Source of the DNA: Sapria himalayana
Taxonomy: Eukaryota > Streptophyta > Magnoliopsida > Malpighiales > Rafflesiaceae
Assembly: GCA_029783825.1 (NCBI GenBank)
Contig: JAREIK010017820.1
Coordinates: 1,685,001 to 1,749,000, forward strand
Reading direction: 5' to 3'
Length of the DNA: 64,000 nt
Both the position numbers and the translations under genes were made by a program. The notes under the pieces were generated by a model. That model made no database searches, had not been told where the DNA came from, and was given only the letters and a program-made list of their open reading frames with translations. Each line of letters begins with the position of its first letter. Position 1 is the first letter of the stretch. Shown here in pieces: positions 1 through 10,790 of the stretch.

Positions 1-560
1 TTTGTATAACCACATGTAACTATATTATAATTACATGTATAAAAACATACAACATAATGTTTAACTAAATGTGTATAACTATGTATAAATATTTGTATAA
101 CTATAAAAAAATCTATATACATAAAGATAACTTTATTTTTAATTATGTATACATATATGTAAATCTATATAATTATTTATAACTTTGTATACATTTATTT
201 ATATTTATTTATAGCTACTTGTTTGCATATATCTCTATATAATTATATGTAAAACTAAATGTAACTATTTATAACTACATTTCCTATATGTATCCTAACA
301 TATAATTATATATGAGATAATACTATTTTGTTGCACCAACTTGAAATAAAATAGCTAAAGATATAATATCAACAATATGTAAGCACATAATTTGAGAGTG
401 TCCGTTGATCAGGCTCATATATAGTATAATACAAATAAGGGTCGTACTCTTACCTAATCCCAGCCCTTGGGCCTCAGGCTCAAATATGAACTTATGTATA
501 ACAAAAATATAATATTTGATAGGTTTGTACAGAAGAACTTATATTTTCTTTTATATAATT
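1..560. other. AT-rich intergenic sequence with degenerate tgtataact-type repeats
   Basis: The first ~300 bases are built from loosely repeated tgtataact / atgtaactat words. A short less AT-rich stretch at about 400-490 includes cagcccttgggcctcaggctc, reminiscent of hAT subterminal DNA, but no terminus can be placed. No coding frame is supported. Confidence 0.5.
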
Positions 561-693
561 TTTCATTCTAACACTGCACTCTCTATGTGTCTTTCTCTCC
601 ATCTATAATTCTTTCAATCAATCTCTTCCTCTTTTCTTTATGTGTCACACTTCTCTCTTGTTATTTTTTTCTGGCTCTTCTTTCTTGCTTGTT

Positions 694-932
694 CTCTCTC
701 TCTCTCTCTCTCTCTCTCCACCTCTCTCTCTCTCTCTCTCTCTCCCTCTCTCTCTCCCTCTCTCTCTCTCCCTCTCTCTCTCTCCCTCTCTCCCCCCTCT
801 CTCCCCCCTCTCTCCCTTTCACCTTTTCTCTACCACTCTCCCTCCCTCTCTCTCTCCCTCCCTCCCCCTTTCTCTCTCCCTCTCTCCCTCTCCCCCCGTC
901 TCCCGATTTTTCTACCCCTTTCTTTCCCCACC

Positions 933-972
<40 letters not shown>

Positions 973-978
973 TCTTCC
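694..978. repeat. (TC)n / (CCCTCT)n microsatellite
   Basis: An almost uninterrupted pyrimidine tract of CT dinucleotides mixed with CCCTCT and CCCCTCT variants. All overlapping long open frames read only Ser/Leu/Pro on the plus strand or Arg/Glu on the minus strand, so they are products of the simple repeat and not genes. Confidence 0.95.
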
Positions 979-1273
979 CTCTCCTCCTTCAAACATTATA
1001 TGTATTTTTTTTGCTTTCATTTCTTGTGCATTATTGTACTTTGCACCCTTTATCTAGTATAACTATGATATCATTTAATCATTATCGTGCTAAAAATTAC
1101 GTTATCTATTAATGTAGACTGTGCAAACGCCTTGCCTTGATATTCTTGATATTTACATTTTAAATATTCATCTGTAAGTAATGTTATTTTATTATTGGTA
1201 GATTTTGAAGTAATAGAATGTTTTATTTATAATAATGATTGGGCATTATTTTTTGTAAATAAAACATATCAAA

Positions 1274-1591
1274 ATGAGCTCAGATCGTCAGTGGATGTAC
1301 AAAAGGGTTATTAATAGATTTTTGAATAAAGATTTTTTGACTGGGTCTAAAACTTTCATCAATTTTGCATGTAGTCAATCGAGATTGATGGATGGAGAAA
1401 AAATTAAGTGTCTATGTAATCATCAAAAGTGTTAGAATGTCCCTTTTCGCGATGCAAATACTATAAGATATCATTTGGCAAAATATGACTTTGTGCCAAA
1501 TTATTTTGTTTGGAATTATCATGGGAAAAGTACAAAGGCTCTGAATATTGACCAAATTGAGGGTATTGAATCATTTGCTTCTGGTGAATAA
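1274..1591 (+). pseudogene. CACTA transposase N-terminal (transposase-associated) domain, broken
   Basis: Reading from the ATG at 1274 gives MSSDRQWMYKR at the start, then FINFACSQS, a Cys/His segment (CLCNHQKC), and FVPNYFVWNYHG. That order is typical of the N-terminal 'transposase-associated' domain of plant CACTA TNP2-type transposases, which normally precedes the catalytic region. An in-frame TAG at 1433-1435 (codon 54) interrupts it between the Cys pair and the PNY..W..HG block, and TAA at 1589-1591 ends the frame. Nothing resembling the catalytic region follows. It is a relic, too short for the normal protein of many hundred residues. Confidence 0.75.
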
Positions 1592-2385
1592 TCATCAAAC
1601 ACATACCATAGTCAGTATATATGGTATATATGTACGTATAGTTAGTATATACGTACATATAATACTACAGTTTTTTATGTACATATATACTGAGTATATA
1701 TATGTACTCAGTATATATGTACGCATAATACTATAGTTTAAATGTAAATATATTATAGTAATATATGTACAAGCGAAATGCTAGTATATATGTATATATT
1801 TACTGCAGCAATATATATTTATCAAAACATAGTTATTTTTTATTTATTTTGTTTTGATTTGGTGGTTTAAATTTCATACAGATATGGTACCACATTGTTT
1901 CCCAAACGAAGCTTGTATAAGTGAAGACATATTTCAACAAACATGAAGCACTGTGACTCGGACAGCATTTTCCCAGCGGAAAGTTGGTGATCAGAGGAGC
2001 AATGGGAGAGAAAGCAACGTCAATACATTGATAGATTATACTTTATGCACAGTCGGTAGATATATTGATTAATAAGATGTAATATAATTTTTATTATTTT
2101 TTTATTTTAGTTATTTAAAATATTGTTTTAGAATAAGTTATTGAATGAATTTTTTTTCATTTAAAATTTTCAATTATAGTTCTATTTTTAGTAAATTTAA
2201 TTTTAAAATATTAAATTATTTAATTAAAATTTTGTTGAAACTGTATGACATTTAATTGTAATTTTTGTTTGTTCATGTCTATAATAATTGTTTTTATATA
2301 TGTATGAATATGTATGTGTTTCTCCAAAATTTTTGGGTAGAGTTTTAGCCTATTATAGGTATGTAAAAGCCAATTATCATCATAG

Positions 2386-2866
2386 GTAGCTGCGACATCG
2401 GCGGCAATAGTGGCAGCAACGGGGGCAGTGATGGCAGTGGCAGTAGTGGCGGAAGTGGTGCAAGAAGCGGGAGCAACGGTGGTGGCGGAAGTGACGCAAG
2501 AAGCAGCAGCAGCATCTGCAGTACCAACTCCAGCAGCATCGTCAGCATGGGCGGCAGCAACGACAGCGGCGGCAGCAACGGCAGCGGCAGCAACAAGGGC
2601 AACATCAGCAGTGGCGACAGTGGCTGCAGCTAAGGCAGCGGAGGCTGTGGCAGCATCAGCAACAGTGGCGGCAGCAATGGCAGCGGTTGTAGCGGAGGCA
2701 GTGGAGGCAGTGGAGGCAGCGGAGGAAGCGGCGGCAGTGGTGACATCAGTGGCAGCAGCGGTAGCAATGGCTGTAGTGGCAGCGGAGGCAGCAATGGTAG
2801 CAACGGCTGCGGTGACAGCAGAGGTAGCAGCGGCAGGGGCAGCAGCGACATCGTGAGTAGTAGGAA
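2386..2866 (+). repeat. GGC/AGC trinucleotide-rich cassette A (Gly/Ser reading)
   Basis: About 480 bases of GGC, AGC, GGT, AGT and GCA codons. On the plus strand one frame reads Gly/Ser/Asn-rich protein and another reads poly-Ala/Val; the minus-strand frames read poly-Ala or Leu/Pro. The Gly/Ser frame follows a possible acceptor (atcatcatag) and has one stop near 2632. Gly/Ser-rich stretches are known in some CACTA accessory proteins, so that frame is favoured, but the repeat itself opens all frames. Confidence 0.5.
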
Positions 2867-3624
2867 TGACAACAAATGTGGTATATACGTACATATATAA
2901 TCAGTATATATGTTCATATAATTTTGTAGTATTTTATGTACATATATACTGAGTATAAATATACTCAGTAAATATTTACACATAATATTGCAATTTATAT
3001 GTACCAATACTGCAGTAATATATGTACGAGTGAAATACTAGTATATATGTATATTTTTTCTACAGTAATATATATTTATCAAAACGTAGTTTTTTTTAAT
3101 TTTTTTTTGATTTGATTTAGTGGTTTAAATTTCTTACAAATGTGGTACGACATTGTTTTCCATATGAAGCTTGTATAAATGAAGAGATTTTTCAAAAGAC
3201 ATGAAGCAATGTGACTCGGACATCTTTTTCACAGCGGAAAGTTGGTGATCGGAGGAGCAGAGGGAGAGAAAGTAACATTAATGCATTGATAGATTATAAT
3301 TTATGCACAATTGGTAGATACATTGATTACTAAGATGTAATATAATTTTTGTTATTTTTTTTAAATATTGTATTAGAATAAGTTATTAAATGAATTTTTT
3401 TTGTTTAATGTAATATTTTCAATTTTAGTTTCAGTTTTTAATAAATTTAATATAAAAATATTATATTATTAAATTAAATTTTAGTTTAAGCTATATGACA
3501 ATCACCTTTAATTTTTGTTCGTTCTTGTCTATAATAACTATTTTTTATATATTTGTGAAAATGTTTGCGTGGCTCCGAAATTTTTGGGTAGAGTTTTAGC
3601 CTATTATAGATATGTAAAAGCCTA

Positions 3625-3965
3625 TTATCAGCAGCAATAGCAGCGGTAGCGATGGCAGCAGAAGTGGCAGTGGCGACAGGGTTGGCGGCGATAGTGGTGG
3701 GGGCAGCAGCGGCAGGAGCGGTGGCATAGGAGGCAGAGGCAGCGGTTGCACCAGAAGCAGCGGCATAGATGGCAACGGCAGCAGCGGCGGTGGCGATAGC
3801 AGCGACGGTAGTGATAGCTCCGTCATGCAGCGGCAACTCCAGTAGTGGGGGCAGCGTGGGTGGCCATCGCAGCGGCCAATGGCCGCTGCTGTGGCAATGG
3901 CAGCGGCATTAGATGTGACAGCAGCGACAGTGGCAGGAGCGGCAGCGGAAGTAGCAGCAACATCA
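3625..3965 (+). repeat. GGC/AGC trinucleotide-rich cassette B (Gly/Ser reading)
   Basis: The second copy of the cassette in the tandem array, preceded by the same gggtagagttttagcctattata sequence as cassette A. It reads Gly/Ser/Asp/Arg-rich from about 3628 until a TAG near 3844, after which the codon pattern shifts frame. It is shorter and more diverged than cassette A. Confidence 0.5.
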
Positions 3966-4616
3966 ATTATTGAGATATATATGTACGGATAAAGTCAGTA
4001 TATATGTACATTCAATACTATAGTATTTTATGTATGTATATACAGAGTATATTTGTACTCAGTTTATATGTACAATTAATAATGCTGTTTATATGTACAT
4101 ATACTGTAGTAATATATGTACAAGTGAATTGCTAGTATATATTTACATATATACTGCAAAATTATATATGTATCAAAACATAACTTTTTTTTATTTGACT
4201 AATTGGTTTAATTTTTTTATAGATATGATACAACATTGTTCCTCATATAAAGCTTCTATAAGTGATGAGATTTTTCACTAGACATTACGTGCCGTAACTC
4301 GAACAGCTTTGTCGTAGTAGAAAAATGATGATTAGAGGAGTGGAGGGAGAGAAAGTAACGTCAATGAATGAATATATTATACTTTCTACACTATCGGTAG
4401 CTACATTGATGAATAAAAATAAAAGTTTGTTATTTTTTTATTTCAATTATGTAAAATATTGAATTTGAATAAGATATTAAATGATTTTAATTTTTGTTTA
4501 TTATAAATTATTTATAGTTTCAATTTTTATTCAATATGATTTAAAAATAATAAATTATTTAAATAAAAAATTTTAAATTTTTTAAAATTCTATAAATATT
4601 TATGAAATAAAAATAG

Positions 4617-4988
4617 TTATGGATAATTTCCTCGCTAAATTAGCGAGGGATTTTTCCCTCGCTAATTTAGCGAGAGAATTATTCATTGCTAATTTAGCTA
4701 GGAAAATATTAAAATTAGTGACGGATATTCTGTCGCTAATTTTATTAAGCTAGGGAATCAACCGTCGTTATTTTTGTTTAGCGATAGAATATTTTGTTTA
4801 TCTTGCTATTTTACCGACAAAATTTTTTTTATTTTAGCAAGTGAATTTTCTGTCGCTAAAATTTAGAAAGGAGCACTTTAGAAAGGGACCCGATCCATCG
4901 ATATTCCATCGCTATTTCCCATTTAGTGACAGAAATTTCCCATTTAGCTAGGGAATTGTTCCTAGTTATATGGGATTTTTTTGTAGTG
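4617..4988 (+). repeat. CACTA right terminus with subterminal repeats
   Basis: Repeated 10-18-mers in both orientations (cctcgctaatttagcgagg, gtcgctaattt, ttagcgacag-like) crowd the last 370 bases, as expected for transposase-binding subterminal repeats. The block gctaaaatttagaaa then gagcactttagaaa at 4855-4884 recurs almost exactly at 24411-24440 in the second CACTA remnant. The terminus ttttttgtagtg ends at 4988. Confidence 0.8.
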
Positions 4989-7344
4989 TGCGAGACATAA
5001 ACCTATGGATGGAAATTAATAGGAATACATATGTTGGTTGATCCGAGTATGACACTCAAGATGCCGAAAAGGCAAATATAATTATTATCACATCATTTAA
5101 TATCTTTCATGAATTTAGAGGTCGAAGAATATAAATACATACTCAAAGTAATTTTCAAAGATATTTAATATATTTCCTAAAAGAAGTAGATGTGTGAATG
5201 CGATTTGAACAAAACAAGTATAATTTTGATGTTAAAATATCAAAGAAATAACTATGAGAGAACTTTCTTTGATAGTGATATTCCAAGTTTGATACCCAAT
5301 TTATATGCCAAGTGAATGATACTAGGTTAATTTAACATATATGTACTATTCATCTAAAAATCGAACATACCATTATCCTAGTAATATACAAATTTCATCA
5401 TACACAAGAATATAAGTGAACCCTAAAATTTAAGTTACTTTTTTAGACTCAAATTTATTACTTAACTTGAGTAGTAGTTATCTTAGTATTGGTTCATCAA
5501 ACTACTCACATAATTCTTATGTTATTGATATATAGACTTACATTCATTTTACTACTTATACAACTTGTACACTTACGGATATCTATTTTATAAAATTAAT
5601 CACCTAATGATATTTTAGAACTATCACACACTATAAGTTTTGAAGCTATACTAAAGTTAAAAAAAGATTTTAGCATTATTGTTAGGAATTATTTAAGTTT
5701 TGAAGCTATACTAAACTTAATTGATCAACTTGAGTTAACATAACTGTCATTGAAAAGGGATAGTTCTATTTGTAATTAATTTGATAATAATTTTTGCTTA
5801 TTATTTGTTTTTGTATTTGTGTTGCTTTGTTTTTTTATTTGTTTGTTTTTTAGCCACCACAATTATATGAGTTAGGCATTTGGGACTAAGCTAAAACATC
5901 TGCAATTATAAATTGAAAGGGCAAGAAAAAATATCTATTGAGATAGAGAGCCAAAAAAACAAATATGAAGAAAAGTTCATGTGTCCAACAGACTATTCCA
6001 CAACATAGTCCTCGTTGAATCCTTGTTGACTATCATAGAGCAACTCTGATGGAAAACTAGTCTAGGATCCAAATGTAGCCAAACCAAGACAACAAAATGA
6101 ATCAAGCTAGAATATTTGTGGTGGATGGATTGTCACAGATGGAAGCTAAGATAAATTTTTTTCTCAACCAACTTCTAGCCTTGCAACAACATGAGATAAT
6201 TAGTTTTGATCCAATTTATCAAGTTGAAGAAGATAATGTACTACAAGTAGCAAATATATTTTTAAACTTAATAGCAATATCGATCTGTACTATCATCTGA
6301 ATATGAGAAATCACGAAGATCTATCATGTGAAAGCTAAGGATATTTATAGTGTAACAATGGTCCATACCCAATAGACTAACTAATATTTGAAGATAGTAT
6401 TATTGCATTACTTACAGACACAGAGTAGTTTTGATATGAAAGAAAGTAAAATGAGATGGATGGAAATGAGAATTGAAAACATTGGTATGATATGAAAATG
6501 ATTCTAAACCAAATTGAATGATTTGCACTCTCAATAAAAGATGAAGATGTCAATGAATTTCCTAGCAATATTGAGACAAACCCAAAGAAATACAAATATA
6601 TAACATCGAGATGTGGAATGAAAAAAAGGAAAGAGAATAGAAGAAATACCAAAAATGAAAGCTAATGTAAAATAATGTTGTTACTGAAAAGTTGCAACAC
6701 CCATTGTTACCATATTTTCCAATGGCATGGTGCTACCTAACCTTATTGCTCAACTTATTCCAACAAAATCAACTCATGACACATTTGAAAAGCAAAAGGT
6801 AGAAGGCAAAATGAAGGGTTTCCTAAATAATTGATGGATTGAAGGGTTATAACTAGATTGGGAACTTAATGAAGTCCTAACAACCCTTGAAGAATACACA
6901 TGATAGATACAATCTCACAACATTTCTCAAAATCACATTAGAATTATAAGGGGAGAAAATTATTCTAAATATGCAAATGATATAATTGATGTCACATTAG
7001 TCCCATTTGAATATAATGGGGGGTCCAATGTGGAGGATCATGAACTGGTATAATATTATAACTAGAAAAAGTCTCATGAGTGAGCAATGATGTTCTTGGT
7101 GAAGAAGGCAAAGCAACAAGGTGTGATTATGAATATCTAAAGGAAAACAAAGTCAATGTAGTACAAAAAGAAATCATATCATCTAAAAAATTCATTAGAG
7201 AAGCTATGTTAGAGCCTAAAAGAGAATATGAAAAAAAAAACTTCCATTATAAAACAATCATTCTAATATGAAGAATTATTAAAAAAATTCAATCCAACAA
7301 ATATTGTCTTGGAAAAGAAATGTTTCGCAATGACATCAAAATGT
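4989..7344. other. AT-rich sequence without recognisable genes
   Basis: No convincing coding similarity. Short frames at 6097-6300 and 7080-7271 read as ordinary-looking peptides (MNQARIFVVDGLSQ at the start of the first) and could be debris of a retroelement gag region, but I recognise no domain. About 5100-5300 matches an inverted dispersed repeat at 60.1-60.3 kb. Confidence 0.4.
5100..5300 (+). repeat. Dispersed repeat, copy in plus orientation
   Basis: Shares an ordered series of words (cctaaaagaagtagatgtg, aaaatatcaa, aataactatgaga, cttgatagtgat-like) with the reverse complement of about 60120-60330. The similarity runs for about 200-250 bases with many substitutions. The family is not identified. 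Confidence 0.6.
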
Positions 7345-7353
7345 AATAATTAT
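7345..7353. repeat. 9-bp target-site duplication, left copy
   Basis: AATAATTAT immediately left of the inverted arm. The same 9 bases occur at 8077-8085, immediately right of the other arm. The sequence is AT-only, so chance is not negligible, but the position is exact at both ends. Confidence 0.65.
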
Positions 7354-8076
7354 TAGGGATAATTATGTTTTGGTGTACCAATAACAAAAAATTTTAAAAA
7401 AATGTAACTCAAGTTTTAATATTTAAAAATAGCTGCACCAACTATTAATTTAATTAAGTTTAATACACATCTTTATGTTAATACAAAATTATCCTTTTTA
7501 AAAAAACTAACTTAACTTATTATATGAAATGCTTGAAGTCCAAATAAAAAAAAAAAACTCAGGAGCTCCATCGAGCTCATCGCTCGATGAGTTCTAGGGG
7601 CTCCTTGAAGCTCCAAATGAGCTCAATAAGCTCCTGGAAGCTCCAAAGGAGCTCGATGAGCTCCATCGAGCTCATTATGAGCTTGAAGAGTTACACGAGC
7701 TAGTCAAGCTTTTACTAGCTCATTATGCAAGGTTCACGAGCTCCCAGAAACTCGTAATGAGCTGCTATGAGCTTGAGGAGCTCATCCAACTCATAACAAA
7801 CTCATGATAGAGCTCATCGATCTTCTTTGGAGCTTCAAAGAGCTCCACCAGCTCTTGGACCTCATTGAGATCCAATGTTTTTTTTTTAATTCATAGTTTT
7901 AGCACAATACATAATAAGTTACGTTAGTTATTAAAATAAGGGTAATTTCGTATTAATATTAAGAAATGCAACAAAACTTAATTACTTAAGAGTTTAGTGT
8001 ACTTATTTTTAAATATTAAACATTGGGTTAATGTTTCAATTTTTTTTGAATGATGCACCAAAACATAATTCTCTTT
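7354..8076. mobile_element. Foldback / Mutator-like non-autonomous element with GAGCTC core
   Basis: The left arm (7354 to about 7550) begins tagggataattatgttttgg. The right arm (about 7880-8076), read in reverse complement, begins aaagagaattatgttttgg. The arms stay alignable inward for roughly 190 bases (ttaatatttaaaaat, aattaagttt, aataactaacttaacttatta). A 9-bp direct duplication flanks the element, the length typical of Mutator-like elements. There is no coding capacity. The centre is an unusual GAGCTC-rich array. The structure is seen directly; assignment to the Mutator class is inferred from arm length and duplication length. Confidence 0.75.
7558..7870. repeat. GAGCTC/GAGCTT-rich array, copy 1
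   Basis: About 310 bases in which the palindrome GAGCTC and its variants GAGCTT/AAGCTC recur every ~10-20 bases, often as gagctccatcgagctcat. Spacing is irregular, so it is not a clean satellite. Because the unit is a palindrome, each strand can fold on itself. It forms the loop of the foldback element. Confidence 0.85.
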
Positions 8077-8085
8077 AATAATTAT
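8077..8085. repeat. 9-bp target-site duplication, right copy
   Basis: AATAATTAT, identical to 7345-7353. Confidence 0.65.
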
Positions 8086-8848
8086 GCCAATTAAATAACC
8101 AAATATATTTTCTTTTATATCAATAAAGAAAAGTTAAGAAAACATGAAAATGCTTTTACCCAAAAGAAAAAATGGATGATAGAGAAATTAAAAATTAACT
8201 TAGTTTAAATAAAACTATAATTAAAAATATGGATGAGTCCAAAGTTAGATATTTACTTACCCCAACATTATTTTATGATAATTAAGAAAAAAAAAATTAT
8301 AGATTTAGTCGAGGAAAATTCATTAAAAAGTGGCATATACATAAAATAACATAGCTAATAAGGGAGTCAACTAATTAAGTAGAAATGAAGACCCGACAAG
8401 AAATAGGTGGTATAATGAAGTCACAGGTACAAAAAAAAATAAAAAAGTTAAATAGTGAAAAACAAATTGGGAAACTAAAGATAAATGATGGATATGTGTG
8501 TAGAAATTTTCTGGGATATTTTTATTGAACATTGAAATCAAAAATATATATATATGTAGAAGATGTTGTATTTTAACTACAATTCCTTGCTAAGCAAGGA
8601 TTTATAGAACACAGAGAAGGAGAAGAAGAAGAAGAAAAATTATGAGGGAGAGAAAAATCACCACAAAGAAGACATATCACAGTAATCACACAGATTTAAA
8701 AAAATATGAAGTATCTTTCTTATAAGAAATACATATATTGCTGATATATCACACTTAACTAAAGTACGAAAAATCAAACATATCTTTAATTCAGAATAGT
8801 TGAACCGTGCTTCACACCCGCTTTAACAAGTGGCTTTATTAACCCATA
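8086..8848. other. AT-rich interval, possible decayed copia LTR
   Basis: Nothing codes here. About 8560-8848 lies just downstream (minus strand) of the copia pol remnant, where a 3' LTR is expected. Its reverse complement has a TATA-poor, pyrimidine-rich stretch (ttttcttcttcttcttctcc) like the U3/R of the intact copia at 39 kb. No second LTR copy is present, so this stays tentative. Confidence 0.3.
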
Positions 8849-10790
8849 TCAAAATGGAACATGCCCATGTTTTATTATTAAGATACAAGGCCCAAGTACA
8901 TCAAAGAAGGCCAAACTGTTATCATTCTCCCCCATTGATGTAATGGGTATGAGTCCTAGCTTTTCTCTTAGGTAAACTAATTTTTCTTTCAATAGTGATT
9001 TAGTGAAAATATCAGCTACTTGTTCTTTTGATTTGTCGAAAAGCAACTTGATTGCATTAGTTTCAATTGCTTCTTAAATAAAATAATATTTAAATTCTAT
9101 ATATTTTGTTCTACTATGCATCACAACATCACTAGCTATGAAAATGATGGGCTGATTATCACACAGTATAAAAATTGATTCTTTTACAGTTTCACCCAAG
9201 TAAGTCGGTAGCTTTTTCATCCACAATGCATGTGAGGATACTACTGAAGCAGAAACAGATTCAGCTCCGATAGTGAATAGTACAACTGCAGATTGTTTCT
9301 TGGATGACCAAGATACAATTGCAGTTCATAGTATGAAGGTGTATCTAGAAGTGCTTCGATAGTCTTTTGGACATCCCCTCCAATCACTATCACAGTAACC
9401 TGTTATCTTAGTGTGATTGGTTCTAAAGTATTTAAATCATAAGTCTAAGTCTCACCTAATAGATGCATAATACCAATTAGATTTATATATAATTTACCAT
9501 TAATTATTCAGTCTTGGGCAGAAACTAGTTTTTAGTTTACAATTAATGGAGTAGAATTAGGATTACAGTCCTCCATGTCTTATTTTTTCACTATTGATTA
9601 AACATATTTTGTTTGACACACTTTTACACCACTTGAGTCTTGAATAATTTCAAGCCCCAAGAAGTGGTTAAGTGAGCCTAAGTTTGACATTTCATATTTC
9701 TCTAACATGTCATGTCTAAAGGCTTTAACTAATTCGGATTTATTACTTATAAAAATTATGTCATCTATATAAATTGACATAATTATTATTCTATAATTTA
9801 TCTCTCTTAATATACAATGTTGACTCACTCATATTTTTTTTGAATCCTTGATTCAATATGTATGAGTTTATTTGTTGATACTAGGTATGGGGTGCTTGTT
9901 TCAACTCATAGAGTGCCTTGTTTAATTTATAAACTGAGTGCTCAGCCTCTTGTTTTGCGGGTCCTAGGGGTTGTTCTACATAGATTTATTCCTTCAAGAT
10001 ACCATTTAAAAAGATAGATTTTATGTCTAGCTTGAACAAAGCTCATCCTTTCTGTCCAGCTAGGACTATTAGAAACTTAATAGTTTCTAACATGCTATTG
10101 AAGCAAATATTTCAAAATAATATATGCCAGCTTTTTGGGAATAACCCTTGGCCACTAATGTGACCTTATATATAGGTTGATTACTATTTGGTTGATTCTT
10201 AACCTTAAATAGGTACTTAACTCCAATACTATGTTTATTTTGGGGTATGTCCATTAATATTCAAGTATGGTTTTTATCTATGGAAAACATATCTATCTTT
10301 ATAGTATCAATCCATACTTGGCACCTAATTGCTTCTTCATAGTTGATGGGCTCAACTGAGGAGTAATTGCACTATTGTTATATATCTTCTAAGGTCTTAT
10401 ACTTAACTGGTGTATTAAATATATCATGCATATCTATTTCTACATCTGACTCCTAATGATAATTGGAATCATACCTTAACTTGCTTTTAATATCATTATT
10501 CTCCACTAAAGAATTTTGATTCCATCCTTGTATATTGATGTTTTGCAAATCAAAATTTTGCATGCTAATTTCTCATTTAGTAATCTTATTGAAGATAATA
10601 TCTCTACTTATTAGAAATGTTTTTGATTTTGTTGCCTCATGATGGTAGCAAACAATAGGGGTCATAAGCAGTTCCATCTGCTTCTTAGTATGATTAGTCT
10701 TCTTTAATCCTTCCAAAGTGCTCTTTATTGCATAAAAGTGATTGCCACGATGCTTTAATTTTTTAGCGAGCCTTTGTTTATCATTGTAAC
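8849..10790 (-). pseudogene. Ty1-copia pol remnant (integrase end, RT, RNase H), minus strand
   Basis: Read on the minus strand from high to low coordinate, it follows the order of a copia polyprotein. A linker resembles KYKTLEDIY near 10.4 kb. Then come an AFLNG-like block and the LNKALYELKQAP block near 9.9-10.0 kb, and the reverse-transcriptase box (IYIDDIIFISN, the YVDD-type motif) with YEMSNLGSLNHFLGLEI at 9598-9828. The RNase H region follows, with CDNQP and EQVADIFTKSL ending near 8950. Stops and a frameshift near 9830 break it. Wording is close to the copia at 38.9-43.9 kb, so both belong to one lineage. Gag and most of integrase are missing; LINE-like sequence begins instead. Confidence 0.8.

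Larger units (their letters stand above)
1614..4450 (+). repeat. Tandem array of ~1.1-1.3 kb modules (2.5 copies) inside CACTA copy 1
   Basis: Three diverged copies of one module begin at about 1614, 2880 and 3971. Each opens with gtatatatgtac-rich palindromic DNA and continues through atatatttatcaaaacatag. Next comes a short conserved exon-like block (starting near 1880, 3140 and 4220, with gaagcttgtataa and ggagagaaagtaac). The first two copies then carry AT-rich DNA and a GGC/AGC-rich tract; the third stops before that tract. The conserved block begins after a plausible intron acceptor (tttcatacag at about 1872-1881). Confidence 0.75.
1274..4988 (+). mobile_element. Decayed CACTA (En/Spm) DNA transposon, copy 1
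   Basis: Three signals share one orientation. A transposase-associated domain starts at 1274. Intron/exon-like sequence is duplicated in tandem. The right end has clustered subterminal repeats (ctcgctaatttagcgagg and relatives) and closes with ttttttgtagtg at 4977-4988, which is the expected CACTA 3' terminus (reverse complement CACTACAAAAAA). I could not find the matching left CACTA end, so the start is only the first recognisable coding position. The central TNP2 transposase region is missing. The element is non-autonomous and old. Confidence 0.75.

Noticed and set aside
587..1112. Several 119-156-residue open frames across the (TC)n tract, on both strands
   Set aside because: They read only Ser/Leu/Pro or Arg/Glu and follow from the simple repeat; no start context or domain.
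2220..3007. Long poly-Ala and poly-Leu/Pro frames in the GGC/AGC cassettes
   Set aside because: A trinucleotide repeat keeps all frames open; only the Gly/Ser plus-strand reading has any context in CACTA biology.
7080..7271. 63-residue frame as a gene
   Set aside because: Normal composition but no recognised domain, no neighbouring exons, and next to a foldback insertion; left as unassigned sequence.
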